Shown here in pieces: positions 1 to 12,032 of a stretch of DNA of 64,000 bases (position 1 is the first letter of the stretch; each line of letters begins with the position of its first letter). The stretch spans positions 62,001 to 126,000 of the forward strand of contig BRON01000018.1 of the NCBI GenBank assembly GCA_024345305.1. The letters run 5' to 3'. The DNA comes from Mrakia gelida (Eukaryota; Basidiomycota; Tremellomycetes; Cystofilobasidiales; Mrakiaceae). A model generated the notes under the pieces. That model saw only the letters and a list, made by a program, of their open reading frames with translations. It had not been told where the DNA came from and made no database searches. Position numbers and translations under genes: made by a program.

Positions 1-65
1 TACGAGACAGATCAGTCAGGGTGCGTCGAAGCGAAGCAAGAAAGGGAACGCGAGAGCCAACTCAC

Positions 66-1527
66 GTCTCAACATGAGTCTTCATCGACTCCTGAACCTC
101 TCCCCAGAAAACATGGACGATCGCCGTAGCCAGAGCGGGGATGAGGTCGACCTGATCCACGCAGCACAAACGCGAACAAGAAGGGGAGGAGGAAGGAGTG
201 CTTCGATCAGTCCAACGCGTCCCCCTCAAACTGCGACGCAGACGAACAGAGAACGAAGGAAGAAGAGGAGAACGCACCGCTACAGCCAAATACCACGACA
301 CCAACATGTTGAACGCAGCAAAGTAGAACCAAGCTCCGATGTTGTCCTACATATCAAAACGCAAACATACCCAAAAGGTCAGCTTCTCCGTTTGAGGGTG
401 CGCTCGTTCGAGGGCTGAAGAAGGGTCGACTCACCGAAATGTACTTCTTCCTCTCTGTCGGATCAGGTTTCTCGTAGAGGAAGTGCACGGCGACGGGGAT
501 GGAAACGAGACAGGCTGATAGGAAGGTTGATCCCGCTAAGGAGGAGAAGAGGAGGGTTGCGATTCTGTGCAAAACGAAACGAAGGGAAGAAGAGGTGAGC
601 TCGAGTCGGTCTTGGCTCGCTCGCTCGCTCGTCGGCGGTTTGAGCTCTTCTTCTCCTTCTCCTCCCCTTCCTTCCCTTCCTTCCTTCCCTCTCTTCTCCT
701 CTCGAGCAAAAGCAGCTGCGCAAGTCTAGTAGAAGACAAGGGATTAGAAATGGGACCTACCTCTTAACCCCCCACTTCTTCTTCCCCTCCCTCTTGATCC
801 CAATGCTCGCCTCGAAGGCTGCCTCCGTATCCACCAAATCCGCCTCGTCCTCCCAGTCGTACAGCACATCATCGTCCCCTTCCCCCCTATCTGACTCTGC
901 ATCGCTCATGACGCTCTCGGTTCTGTAGAATCCAGGTCGAGGAGGAGGTTGAGCTTCGTCGTTGTTGGCGTTGGCGAAGGGGGAGGGAGCGTGTCGTCCA
1001 TGGGCTGAAATATCGACCTCCTCCTCTTCGTCCTCTCCTCGAAGTTCGTGGACGTCTACGGAGGTGGCGAAACGAGTAGCTTGTTGTTGTTTAGGAGGCG
1101 AGGGTTTGAACGAGAGTGGGAGAGGGAGAGGAGTAGGGAAGGAAGTCGAGGTAGAGTAGTCCAGGAGGTCGTCCCCGGGTCTGCTGAGGTCGACCTCTTC
1201 AAGTTGCTCGTCGATTCGTTCTTGTCTCTGCTCTCTACGTGAAGAAGGTTGTTGCGTTCGATCGTCGTCCGCGAGATGTTGAGCTTCAGAACCGGGGTAC
1301 AAGATACGATCTGTGCTTTGGTCGCCTCGTTGGTGCTGGAAGGAGGTCGAGGAGGAGGGAGAAGAAGAGGACTCGGAGGAGGGCTGAGAGGGCTGAGAGG
1401 GAGGAGAGCGAGGAGGTTGAGGGGAAGGCGAGGAGTAAGGGAGGTCTGAAGGAGAAACGAGAGAAGAGGAGACGAGCCAGTCGTTCTGTTGGTGCTGAAG
1501 AGGAGGAGGGGGAGGGGAGGAGGGCAT
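66..1527 (-). CDS. MscS-type mechanosensitive channel, paralogue 1 (5' part; 3' part off the left edge)
   Basis: Fungal MscS-like channels release ions under membrane tension, in the ER or plasma membrane of fungi (family knowledge). The start is the ATG at 1525-1527. Four exons are readable: 761-1527, 435-564, 278-346 and 66-151. The last ends at a GTGAGT donor and the gene continues beyond position 1. The N-terminus of about 250 residues is low-complexity and turns acidic before a KKKWGVKR motif. Hydrophobic segments follow in exons 2 and 3, then FWGEVQESMK in exon 4. The closest relative visible is the gene at 53088-62289, which has the matching KRKRWGFKR and VWGEVTEKLK. The exons of 130, 69 and 86 bp have the same lengths in both genes. 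The EF-hand and MscS beta domain are outside the window, so family membership rests on this paralogy. Confidence 0.75.
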
Positions 1528-2084
1528 CGTTGGTGGTTGCTGGCAAGAGAAAAGGGTCCAAGAGCAGAGCAGCAGAGCTCGCAGGCCAAAACGTCGAAGC
1601 TCAAAAGGTGGGGAAGCTCAAAGAAATGACGTTGAGGGAGAGGCGAGTTGATCTTTTTGTTTTCTATAGAGGTGGTAGATATTAGGCCGATGGTTACCCT
1701 AGTAGTTGTGTGAGAAAGTCGAAGGAGCTGAGGTGAGTGTTAGAAAATCTATGGAGGATGAGGACGAGTCAAGAAAAGTCAGGCGCGCGCGGGAAGGGGC
1801 GAGAGAAGCACGCGCTTCAACGGTCTCTCTACGAGATTGGAAAGTTTTCCCGTCGTTCGAGAAACAAGCGAGTCGGCCTTCTATACATCCCCCACCTCAC
1901 AAGCTCCCCCTCTCGACAAGCTCAACAAAAACGACCCATTCCTCCCCTCCTCCCTCTTCTTGTCAACAACGGCCGCTCTTCCTCCCCTCCTCGAAACGCT
2001 CCTCGACCTCCTCTCTCTCCTTCTTCCAACTCCCATCCCCCTCACCCGCCCTTCTCCCCCCTTTCCTTTCTCTCTCTCGGAGCG
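1528..2084. promoter_or_regulatory. Divergent promoter region between MscS paralogue 1 and the F-BAR gene
   Basis: This 557-bp stretch separates two divergent start codons. The right half, from about 1870, is strongly pyrimidine-rich on the plus strand, as is usual before start codons in this window. I see no convincing TATA box and no coding exon. The open frames here overlap on both strands. Confidence 0.5.
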
Positions 2085-5000
2085 ATGGCTCCCTCTGACA
2101 GCAATCACTCCTCCTCCGCCGTTCACAAATCCCTCTCTACGACGTCGTTGGCGAAACACTTCCAGTCCACTCATCAATCAGACCAGGACGAGGGCGACAT
2201 CTCGAACAACGACTTCTGTAATGGTTTCTGGGGTTTGGTGAGTCTCGTTAATCTTTTCTGATAGTGATACGAGTAAGGAAGGAGGGGGTAAGGGCCGATG
2301 AGGGCGGGGATGGATGGATGGGAGTCTCGTGTGAGGGAAGGAGAAGGAGGGAAGGAGGAGAGTCGTTCGCTCGCTCGTCCCTTCTTCTACCAGCAAACCC
2401 CCCCAAGTCCTCGTAGACAATACATGCTAACCTCCTCCCCTCTACATATCTACAGAAAGACGAAGGGTACGATGTCCTTCTCGCTCGACTCCGAGGAGCT
2501 TCGAGAACCGTCGACGAGGTCAGGGGGTTCTGGAAGGAGAGGTGAGCTCATCCTCGTTTCTCTTTCCTTCTCTCGTATACAGACGTGTATGCTGACTCTC
2601 TTCGCAACCCCACTCTTATAGAGCCGTCATCGAAGAAGACTACTCTCGGAAACTGCTCAAGCTCTCCAAGCAGCCTCTAGGGAAGGATGAGATTGGGTGA
2701 GTCGAGTCGTGGCTTCTCTCGCTTCGTTCGAGACAGCTTCTTACAAAACGATCAAGCTGACACGGCGCGTTCGCTCCGCATTCAGATCCCTTCGCGTCGC
2801 TCTGGATACTCTGAGAACGGAGACTCAGTCTCAAGCTCAAGCTCATCAGGAGCTCACGGATGCCATGCGAAGTGACGCCGAGGTCAGCGAGCTCTCCCTC
2901 CTCGCCTCAAACCCACGCTGGACCCAGGAGACTGACTCCATACGTTCTTCGTATTTGAACCCGTAGGGACCAGCTGTCGACTTCATTCAGAAGCTCACGA
3001 GCTTGAAGAAGAACGTGAGTCCTCAACCTCGTCCTTCCTTCCTTCTCGTTGTTGAGCTCGACCTCCTCAGCCTCATCCTGCTCTCCTTCTTCTCTCGTCG
3101 TCTGATGTCGAGCTGACTTGCCTCCTCCTCCTTCTCCACCCCGACCCAGTCTCAATCCACTCTGGAACGAGCCTACAAGCTGAAGAAGAGTCAGGAGGGA
3201 TACGTCTCGAAGGTTCGTCGTCCTCCGACCTCGACTCTCTACTCCCCTCCTCCTTCGTCATCATCAGCACCCTCCTCGTCCTCCTCGCATCACCCTTCCC
3301 CGAGCTCACTCCTGCCTTCCTTCCTTCCCGTCATCTTCACAAGGCCCGAGAGAAATACCACCAAGAATGCCTTCGCATCAACTCCTACACCGCTCAGACC
3401 TCCCTCTCCCAAGGACGCGAGCTCGACAAGGTCGCTTCCAAACTCGAGAGCGCTCAGCGAACCCTCGGAGGGAACGAGAGGGACTTCGGAAACTTTGTCA
3501 AGACCTTGATGATCACTACGAGGGCCTGGGAGGTGGAGTGGAAGGCGTTCTGTGATGTGAGTGTCGTGCGCTCGTCTGGGTGTCGGACGAAGGAAGGAGC
3601 GAGGGACAGAGCTAACAACGCGTGTCGTCCACTGGGTTGGGACCAACAGCAAGTCCAAGACCTCGAGGAGGAGAGAACCGACTTCATCAAGGACATCGCT
3701 TGGTCGTACGCCAATGCTGTTTCGTCGGTGTGTGTGACGGACGACGAGGTACGTTCGCTTCCACCTCCTCGTTCGCGCTCTGCTCTTGTGCCGACGAAGC
3801 TGACCTCTTTCCTTCGAACCCAACAGGCCTGCGAACGTCTCCGAGTCGTTCTTGAGGCTCTGGAACCTCACGTCGAGTCGGAAAGCTTCGTTCGCGGATA
3901 CGGAACTGGTTCGAAGATCCCTGGTTCGTTCGAGTCTCCTCTTCCTCCTTCACTTCGAACTCGCGGCTCACTCTGCGTTCCAACATCTTTGCAGATCCTC
4001 CTCCCTTCGTGAGCTACGCCGCTGGAGAGTCGGATCCCGTCGAGCCATCTTACAGGATCGCCAACTTCGCTCGAAACTCGACCAGAGCCGCTCCTCCTCC
4101 CCCTCAAGCTCAAGCTCAAGCTCCTCCTCAGGCCCAAGCAGCACCTCCTGCAGCGCTCGCACCTGTCGAACCCGAACTCCCTTCACCTCCAGCTACTCCT
4201 CTACCCATCGTCGAGGCAGCCCCTCCTGCTCCTCCTCCTTCGCAACAACAGCAGCGGTCCTTCCAACCTCCTCAGTTCGAAGCTCCAGCGAACGTCGCTT
4301 CCTCCTCGTCCTCGCCAGCTCCTTCTTCCTCGACCAACGGATATCAAGCTCAGGTTCCAGCCCCTCCCCCTCAAGGCTTCACTCCCTACCCGTCCATGGC
4401 TCCCCCTCCTCCTCCTTCTCAGCAACAGCAGCAGCAGACTCAGCCTCAGCGAGCTTCGTCGACAGATCCCTTCGCGTCGAGGAACCCGGTCATGTCGCCA
4501 TCGTCGTCGTCGAGCCCTGCTCCGAACGGAAGTTACAGTGGTGGAGGAGCATCGGCGATGGAGGACGACGATCCCATCGGGAGAGCGTTGGCGGATCTCG
4601 CAGCGAAGAGGTTGAGTCGAGGAGGAAGTTTCCGATCAGCGAGGAGTGGGGCGGTCGCGTCTCCGACGACGTCGAACATGGGAGAAGGAAGGTTCTCGAC
4701 TCAGCCCATCCAGGAGCAGCCATCGAGGAGTCGTCGTCAGTCGGTCGTGTCGAACAACTCGGACATCTACTCGCCTCCAGCTGGACAGTCTTCGTCGTCG
4801 AAGGGAGGAGGAGGAGCTTTCGCTCCTGGACATCGACAGAACCCGAGTCTCGTCCCTCCCATGGCAGGATCCACCTCAGCAGCTCTCGCTCAGTCTCAAG
4901 CAGACTTTGATAGGAGGTCTCGTCGATCGATCGACTACAGCCAAGCCGCCGAATCCATCGTCGGACAACACCCTTCGTCGCGTCCTAACTCACCAGCTCA

Positions 5001-6764
5001 GGCTCGAGCTCCCTCCCCCGCCTTCATGCAACCTCCCATCCAACCTCCCTCTCCTCTCCCAGTCGAGGCAGTCCTCTCGAGGTACCAGCAGGCGTTCCCA
5101 GGCGAGACGAGCTCACACTCGAGGAAGAACTCCACGTCGTCGAGGATGTCGAGAACCTCTCAGGCTGGAGGGTCCGCTCCTCCTCCTCCCCAAGGAGGAG
5201 ACTCGGCGAGGAGTCCCAGTCCCGCTCGAGCAGGATTCGTAGGAATCGGAGCAGGAGGAAGGAGCCCCAGTCCTCAGCCGTTCTCGCCTCCCGGACGATC
5301 GCCTTCGCCAGCTCCCGACGGAAACCAATGGCAGCAGCCTCCTCCTCGACAACCCTCTCCAAACCCTTACCAACAGCAGCAGATCCCTCCTCGTCAACCC
5401 TCCCCAGCACTTTCGTCGAGGTCGAGTCACATCCCTCCGAGACAGCCCTCGCCAGCTCCCAGTCAACGACAATCGATCGGGCTCTCCCTCGGACAAGACG
5501 GAAGCGTCGCTCACGACGAGATGGCAGAGACGTACCGCCGTCAACAGCAGCAACAGCAGGAGCAACAACGCCAGCAGGAACAGCAACGTCAACAACAACT
5601 CCAGCAGCAGCAGCAACAGCAGTACCAACCTTCTCAACAAGCAGCCACGAGCTCGAGACCTCCTCATCCTCAACAACACCAGCCCACCCAAGCAGCTGCC
5701 GCCGCTCCTCCGCCCTCCGCCCTCTCCTACGGAGGGTACACCGCTCCTCCTCCTCCTCAACAAGGTCAATACGGCTACCCTACCGCCGCCGCTCCTCTTC
5801 CTTCCCAGTACCAAGGCTACCAGCAACCTCCTCCCCAGCAGCAGCAGCAGTACCCAGCCTACGGAGCTCCTCAACAAGGAGCCTACCCTCCCAGGCAATC
5901 GTCTTACGGAGCTCCGGATATGTACGGTCAGCAACAGCAGCCGATCCAACGAGCAGCGAGTCCAGCGCCAGCGAGAGCTCCTAGTCCTGCACCTCCCGTC
6001 CAGGCGCCGACGGAGGTGGAGCAGTTCACGGAGGAGGGGAAGCCGGTCATCTTCTATGGTTCGTAGTGCACCTTTCACTTTCGCGTTGAGTCTTGGGTGG
6101 TTGGGTGGATGGGTGGGTGGGTGGGGGGTTTTGCGGAGGAGGGGAGAGGAAGGAAGATCGAGAGACGCGTCGAAAACGAACGAACGAACTGACTCAATCT
6201 CGTTTTCGTCCTCCTTCGATTTGCACAAACAGTGAAAGCTCTGTACGACTACACCGCCACCATCGACGAGGAGTTTGATTTCCAAGCGGGGGATATCATC
6301 GCTGTGACGACGTGCTCCGATGATGGGTGGTGGAATGGAGCGTTGTTGGTGAGTCGAGTCGTTCTCGTTCGGTTCGAGACGCGAACTTCCTGACGAGACG
6401 AGTGGGAGAGGAGCAAGAGAATGGAGAGCTGACTCGGGTCCTTTGTTTTCGTTCGAAATGGCAGGACGAATCGAGGAGGATACCCGGGAAGAACGTTTTC
6501 CCTAGCAGTGAGTGTTCGGTTTTCGTTCTCATTTCGTTTGGACGTCGAGGTCGCTCGAACCTGACGTCGACGGTTCCCTTCCTCCCTCCCTCCCTCCTTC
6601 TTCCTCCCCCCTGTGCTTCGCTCTGCCACCACAGACTTCGTGACAGTACGTTTCTCCCTCTCTCCCTCGCGCTACCCTCGCGTCTCGTTCGCTCGTTCGT
6701 TCGTTCATGCCCTCGTCGCTGACTCGCGCTTCTTCCATCTCGTCTCACCCCACAGATGTTCTAA
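2085..6764 (+). CDS. F-BAR/SH3 cytokinesis scaffold, Cdc15/Imp2/Hof1 family
   Basis: Proteins of this family bend membrane at the division site and tie it to the actomyosin ring and septum (family knowledge). There are fourteen exons: 2085-2237, 2456-2541, 2622-2696, 2786-2882, 2967-3014, 3150-3212, 3344-3556, 3650-3748, 3827-3923, 3995-6058, 6233-6348, 6465-6507, 6635-6645 and 6756-6764. They total 3174 nt, or 1057 aa. The F-BAR domain covers about residues 46-310 and opens with FWGLKDEGYDVLL. The middle is a long Pro/Ser/Gln-rich disordered region with a Gln-rich stretch near residues 820-860. The SH3 domain spans about residues 998-1054, with ALYDYTATIDEEFDF, a GWWNG motif and PSNFV at its end. 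The last two exons are only 11 and 9 nt. One donor (GTCAGC at 2883) and one acceptor (AAG at 3341-3343) are non-consensus but keep the frame. Cdc15, Imp2 and Hof1 cannot be told apart here. Confidence 0.85.
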
Positions 6765-7696
6765 AAAAAAGCTCCTCTCCTTCTGGTCCACACACATACC
6801 CTCTCTTTGTTTCTCTCGTTTCGTTTCGTTTCGGCTTGGCTTCGCGTCGGACGTCATCGTCGTTTGGTTTCTCGTGCTCTCGTTCCGTTTTCCCCTCTAT
6901 CCCAACTCGCTTCGCTTTCTCTCAGCTTAACTCTCGACTTTTGATGATGGATACAAACATACCTTTGCGCCTTGTTTGACGTACGCTCGTACATAGATGA
7001 TCTTACGCTGATGCGCGGACTGGGCCGAGGAAGATGAAATAGGAGAGAGAGAAGAGAGAAGAGAGCGAGACGCGTCGTGAGTTGGATTCGGCGTTGGGAA
7101 GACTCGTCGACTTGTGTGCTACTCCTCGTCTTGATCGTCTTTGTTTCGTCCTTGTTTCCCAATGAGAGAGAGAGAGTTGGAGGAGGAGGAGGAAGAGGAC
7201 GATGCGTGGGGCGGGGCGAGGAGACTGGATTGAGGCCTACCTTGTTGCTTGTAAGCTTGAAGCAGCGGAAGGGTTGACTGGAGCATGAACGAGGGATTTG
7301 AGATCTTCTCGAGGGTGAGGAGGGGAAAAGAGAACCCCGGCAGTGCAAGGAAAGTGGATAGAGAAGATGACGCGTCGTCGTCGTCCCGCTTTTGGTTCCT
7401 GCCTGGACATAGAGTACCGTTCACGGCATCGATGTCCGACGGAAGGAAGGATTCCCTTCTCCGCCTCGCGACTAAGGGGAACGAAGAGAAAAGCACCACC
7501 AGCCTGAGAAGTTCAAGGGATCAACGACGTTGACGCGTCGGGTCCCGATTTCTTTCCTCCCTGAGTGTTTTTCCGAAGACGGAACAGATACGAAACCGAA
7601 GGACGAACAGACACCTGCTGGAAAGGTCTCTTTGCGCTTAATGCGTCTGAGGTTGAAAACAAAAACAAGATCGAAACGAAACGGCAAAAAGAAACG
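6765..7696. other. Intergenic region, no gene seen
   Basis: This lies between the F-BAR stop codon and the tRNA. It begins with an A-rich run directly after the stop codon. It contains several GACGCGTC palindromes (7069-7076, 7369-7376, 7532-7539). Open frames occur on both strands but show no recognisable protein, and none extends convincingly by splicing. Confidence 0.5.
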
Positions 7697-7789
7697 TACC
7701 TGGTGAGGGAATCGAACCCTCCTCTGGAGCGAACAAGCGACGATGGAGAAGATGTAAAGCTCATATCCTAACCGATAGACGAACCGGGC
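7697..7789 (-). tRNA. tRNA-Val (anticodon UAC) with a 21-nt intron
   Basis: On the minus strand the acceptor arm GCCCGGT (7783-7789) faces ACCAGGT (7698-7704), followed by discriminator A at 7697. The D-arm reads GTCTATCGGTTAGGAT. The anticodon stem GAGC pairs with GCTC. The loop reads TTTACA, then a 21-nt intron, then C, which puts UAC at positions 34-36. The T-arm is GAGGG-TTCGATT-CCCTC. A T-run typical of a pol III terminator follows on the transcript strand (7686-7690). Oddities are a C-A mismatch at acceptor position 4, a terminal G-U pair, a mismatch at the top of the anticodon stem and a short variable loop. The gene may therefore be weak or decayed. The anticodon depends on where the intron is placed. 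Confidence 0.7.
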
Positions 7790-8184
7790 GTTAGAATAGA
7801 CAGACTGACGCTTTTTAAAATGCCTGTACATGAGCAGAAAGTGAGCGGACGGCGGGAGGGAGGGAAGCGACGCGTCGTCGGTCGAATCTCCTTCGTCAAA
7901 ATAAGCTGCAGATCCTGCGTCGACTATACGAGTAGGATGGTACGGTCCCGAATCTTTGCTTCCTCGCTCTGCGCCCAAGGCCGTCTCCCTTCTCCGGCTC
8001 TACGTTCTCCTCTCTCCGGTTTGTTTGTCTCCTCTCCCCTCTCGCACGAACGGACGCGAACTCGCAACAGAGGGACGAAAGAAGGGCGATAACAAGAAAA
8101 GGCCATGAAGAAACACAAAACACAGCACGATCGTCTCTTTTCAGATGGACTACACCAACTCGTTTCGCGAGGCTCGTTCAGAAT
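7790..8184. other. Intergenic region, no gene seen
   Basis: This separates the tRNA from the SOD2 stop codon. It holds a GACGCGTC palindrome at 7869-7876. No coding exon or RNA gene is recognised. Confidence 0.45.
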
Positions 8185-9697
8185 CTACTTGGTCGCAGCG
8201 TTGAACCTCGACTCGGCCTCCTCCCAGTTGACGACCTCCCAGACGGCCTTGAGGTAGTCGGGCTTGACGTTCTTGTACTGGAGGTAGAAGGCGTGCTCCC
8301 AGATCTGTGCCGGGCGAAGAAGCGGAACGAGGACGAGCGAGGTCAGCTCGAGTGTCGTTCGGAGAGGAAAGAGCAGAAGAGAAAGGAGGGAACACACGTC
8401 GACACCGATGATGGGGATGTGGGCTGTCGAGGAAGGGGAAGGAAGATAAAGGAAGAAGAGATGGGGTCAGAATGGAAGAGGAGCGATGGAGGACGCGTCC
8501 AAAGGTAAGTCGAAGAAATCCCGAGAGCGCCGACTCACAGAGCAGAGGATCCTGGTTGGCGGTGGTGGTGATCTCGAGAGCCTTGGTGGTAGGGTTTACT
8601 CCCTGTGAGACGAGTCGAGTTTCCAATTGAGGAAGACAATGGAGGATGAACGAAGGACGGGAGATGGCGGGTGAGGAGAAGGCAAAGACGAGAAGGCAAA
8701 GCGTCAGTATGAGAGCACTTCCAAAGTCAAGAGGCAGCCGAGACGGTAGCTGGATATTGAACGACGCGACCAAAAGCTTGGTTGAGGTAGAAACGAGGAA
8801 GAGACGCGACTGACCAACCATCCCCATCCACTTCCCTGAACGGCAGCGGTCTGAGCGTTGAACTTGGTCTGGAGCTCTGTTGTTCCGACATCAACCAGAT
8901 TAAAGCATAGAGGTCAGAACGACTCTCGGTTCCCGCAACGCTGAAGCGAGGCGAATTGGAGGAGCGGAAGTGAAACGAACCAGCGACCGAACCGAACGTC
9001 TTCTCGATGGCCTTCTTGAAAGCTCCCTCCTTAAGGGAGGTCGATCCAGCAGGAGCCAAGTTCTTCCAAAACAGAGAGTGGTTGATGTGTCCTGCGAAGA
9101 CCAAGGCAAAAAGAAACGAGTGAGTCAGATGGGTGGAACGACGAACGACGAGCGAAGAGGTGATGATCCGACGAGATCGGACGGGAGGCCGAGGTGTGAG
9201 CTTCCAGGGTTGACGACGACGTACCTCCTCCGTTGAACTTCAAAGCCGCCTGGAGCTTGATCTGCTCCTTGACGTCTCCCTTGGAGAAGGCAGAGCCGAA
9301 GGACTCCTCAGCGGCGTTGAGACCGGTGACGTAGGTTTGATGGTGCTTTGAGAAGGAGGGGAGAAGCGGAGGAGGAGGAGGTCAGTTTGGAAGATCTCTC
9401 TCTCCTTCTCTTCGTCGGGGGTCAGATTTGATGGTCAAGGTAGGTACCTTGGTGTGATGAAGAGTCATGATCTCCTTGGAGATGAAAGGCTCGAGGGCCT
9501 GGAGAAAAGGATGGAAGAGAAGGAGGGAAGGAAGGTCAGCTTCGAGCCTCCCGAGGAAGGAAAGGTGATGATGATCTTCTCACCTCGTAAGGGTAAGGGA
9601 GAGCAGGAAGAGTATGAGCTCCTCGAGTAGAAGTGGATCCGATGGATCGAGCGGAGGATCGAAGAGCGGAAGAAGTGGATCGAGCGAAGCTGGACAT
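8185..9697 (-). CDS. SOD2: Mitochondrial manganese superoxide dismutase
   Basis: Converts superoxide to hydrogen peroxide and oxygen in the mitochondrial matrix. Eight exons, in transcript order: 9584-9697, 9448-9498, 9225-9345, 9091-8981, 8876-8815, 8602-8539, 8423-8398 and 8304-8185. They total 669 nt, or 222 aa. The first 30 residues are Ser/Arg-rich without acidic residues, which fits a mitochondrial presequence. The mature part starts near [15 protein letters not shown]. Metal-ligand regions are visible in [15 protein letters not shown] and [17 protein letters not shown]. The GSGWGW motif and the DPLL motif also match the iron/manganese SOD family. Exon 3 begins after an AAAG acceptor rather than CAG. 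The gene is divergent from POP3, 347 bp away. Little doubt about function. Confidence 0.95.
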
Positions 9698-10044
9698 GGC
9701 GAAGGAGGGAGAGAAGATGATGAACGTTGGAGGTCAAGGAGGGGAAGGGGAGAGAGGCTATTGGCTCATCCGAGCCACGGTTGACGGCCGAACTTCACCC
9801 GAGGTTGAGTAAGCCAGGTAGAGAATTTCATTGGGTGTCGTTATTTTGATGCCTTGAGGGAGGAAGAGCGGATGGCAAAACTTCTTGACAACGGAGGCTC
9901 TGTTTCTCTCTTGACGACGCCCTCGGAGTCGAGCTCAACCTTTTTCCTTCCCTTCCTTCCCTCCCCCCTCTCCTCCATCCTCTCGCCCTCTTCTTCTTCC
10001 GTTTCTCGCATCTATACCAGCTCAGCGGACTGCGCGTCTCTACC
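9698..10044. promoter_or_regulatory. Divergent promoter region SOD2 / POP3
   Basis: This 347-bp interval lies between two divergent ATGs. The POP3 side is a long C/T-rich tract from about 9930 to 10020. No specific operator is recognised. Confidence 0.5.
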
Positions 10045-12032
10045 ATGTCCACTCCCTCCACCTCCACCGGGCCTTCGTCTTCTAAACCCAAACCGAAACC
10101 GAAGCTTCAAACGCACACTTCTTCCCACTCGATTCGATCACAGGCGGCTTCCTCCTCTTCAACACCAGCGAAACAACAAGGAGGAGGAAGGGACAACCAA
10201 GCTTCGACGTCTACTGTACCAGGAGGAGCGGGAGCAAATTTGAAGGGAGACAGCAAGACCGTCTACAAGGCTCTCCTGGAGAGTCCCAGTCTCGTTCGAT
10301 GGTGAGCTCGTTCTTTCCCTTCATTCTCGCCTCGTTCGCGTCGAGAGTCGACGACTTGCTCGACTGTGTTCGCGAACGCATCGACAACGTGCCTCTCGAC
10401 CCTGTGTATATCCAGGTACCCACGCTTCCTCGACTCGAACCGAGAAGAGCTGACCTCCTCTCCTCCCCTCCCCTTCTCCTCTCCTTCCCTCTCCCTCCCC
10501 TCTCAGGCCGACCCTCCCCTCTCACCTCCAACAAACCCTCCTCCATACCCTTCTCGACCAAATCATCCCTCTCGCCTACCCTCCGCTCTCGGCAAACCCC
10601 TTCCGTCGTCCGTCAGGGAAGAAGGGCAAAGGGAAACAAGTCAAGACCGAGGAGGAACAGCTCAACGATGAGCTCGTCGAGGAAGAGGAGGAAGCGAAGA
10701 AGAAGGACGAGTCGGGTCTCGTAGTAGGGTTGAACGCTTGCTCAAAGTTGTTGTTGCCCTCCCCGTTGGCTGAGGGTGATGCTAGGGTGGGTGGAGGCGG
10801 GGCTGGATCAGGAGGGAGTAAGAAGAGGAAGAGGAACGACGACGAGGTCGAGGCGGACGAAGGGTCATCACCAGCACCAGCAGCTCCGTCAACCAGTACG
10901 AACACCAACAACTCCACTTCCACTCCACTCATCGCGGTCCTCTTCGTCTGTCTCCAAGACATCGTACCTCAGCAACTCGTCGCTCATCTCCCAGCGATGG
11001 TAGCAGCTTCCAACGCTCGAGGAGGACAGACCAGAGTTGTTTGCTTGCCTATCGGGTCCGAGGCTGTTTTGGCTGCCAAGATCGGGGTCAGACGAGTGGG
11101 TTGTCTAGGTCTGCTGGTACGTCCTCGTTCCTTTTATCGTTTGGTCCTGCCGAGCTGGAGGAGTCGGAGAGGTCGCAGCCTCGGCGCGAGACTGAGACGC
11201 GTCGAACTTCATCCTAACCTTGCCTCATTTTTCTTCTCGCTCACAGTCCACTTTCCCCTCCCAACCAACTCTCCTCTCCCTCCTCTCCCACCTCCCATCA
11301 CCTCTTACAGCAGCCCACCTCTCCCACCTCCCTAAACACCCTCTCGTCCCTCCCACACCTCGTCCTGCTCGTCCAACAAACCCAACAACCTCGAACGTCT
11401 CTTCCACCTCCAAGCCACCTCCCTCCAAGAAACCCAAGACAGTCGTCTTCGCTGCTCCGGCTCTTTCTTCCTCACTTCCAGCAACGCCAGCAGGCTCGCA
11501 ACTCCTCATCTCAACTCAGCGAGCTTCCCTCCCAGTCGTCGCTGCCGCTGCCGCTGCTGCTTCCTCCTCTTCCAAACCCAAACCGAACGCCAACGCCAAC
11601 CCGACCTTCAACCCTCTCTCCCTCAAAATCCTCAAGACCACCACTCCTGCAGATCCGAAGGGGAAGAGGATCGAGAGGACCAAGGGGGTGGCGGAGAAGA
11701 GGAAGGAAAAGAAGGCGAAGGGGGTGGAGAAGGGTCGACCTGGAGCGGTGGCTGCTGTGGGCGCTGAGACGACGGTGGGAAAGGCGAAGGCGAAGGGGAA
11801 GGGGAAGGAGAAGGAGGTGACGGTTGTCGAGAAGGCGGTGGTCGTCGAGAAGAAGAAGGAGACGCCGGTAGTGGTCGAGAAGAAGCAGGAGACGGTCGTG
11901 AGCGAGACGGGAGAGGGAGAGCTCGAGAAACCCAAGAAGAAGAAGAACCGAGGTGTGAAGAGGAGGAGAGGGAAGGTTGAGGGAGGTGCTGTTGAGGGGA
12001 TAGGAGGGGTGGAGGAGATGGTGGTGGGTTGA
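10045..12032 (+). CDS. POP3: RNase P / RNase MRP protein subunit Pop3
   Basis: Pop3 is an L7Ae-like subunit of nuclear RNase P and RNase MRP, which mature tRNA 5' ends and pre-rRNA (family knowledge). Three exons: 10045-10301, 10507-11116 and 11247-12032, giving 1653 nt or 550 aa. The N-terminal YKALLESPSLVRWP and LLDQIIPLAYPPL match the layout of the yeast protein. The core carries GLNACSKLLL, then a Lys/Arg and acidic insertion. After it come IAVLFVCLQDIVPQQLVAHL, VVCLPIGSEAVL and GVRRVGCLGLL, as in L7Ae-type folds. The C-terminal third is Ala/Lys-rich and strongly basic, plausibly RNA-binding. The protein is much longer than the yeast one because of disordered insertions. Assignment is by recalled family pattern. 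Confidence 0.65.

Noticed and set aside
1239..1685. 148-codon plus-strand frame rich in Arg and Glu
   Set aside because: Antisense shadow of the Ser/Pro-rich N-terminus of MscS paralogue 1.
5113..6285. 390-codon minus-strand frame opposite the F-BAR gene
   Set aside because: Leu/Arg-rich mirror of the Gln/Pro/Ser-rich repeats of the plus-strand exon. No independent signal.
7119..7499. Minus-strand frame containing MLQSTLPLLQAYKQQ before a GTAGGC donor
   Set aside because: It could be the start of a small spliced gene, but no following exon with a CTGAC branch and in-frame continuation was found.
10330..10413. Possible extra POP3 exon encoding DPVYIQ-like sequence
   Set aside because: No acceptor gives a usable frame without a stop. 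One intron from 10302 to 10506 with a CTGAC branch joins RW to PTLPSHLQQ in frame.
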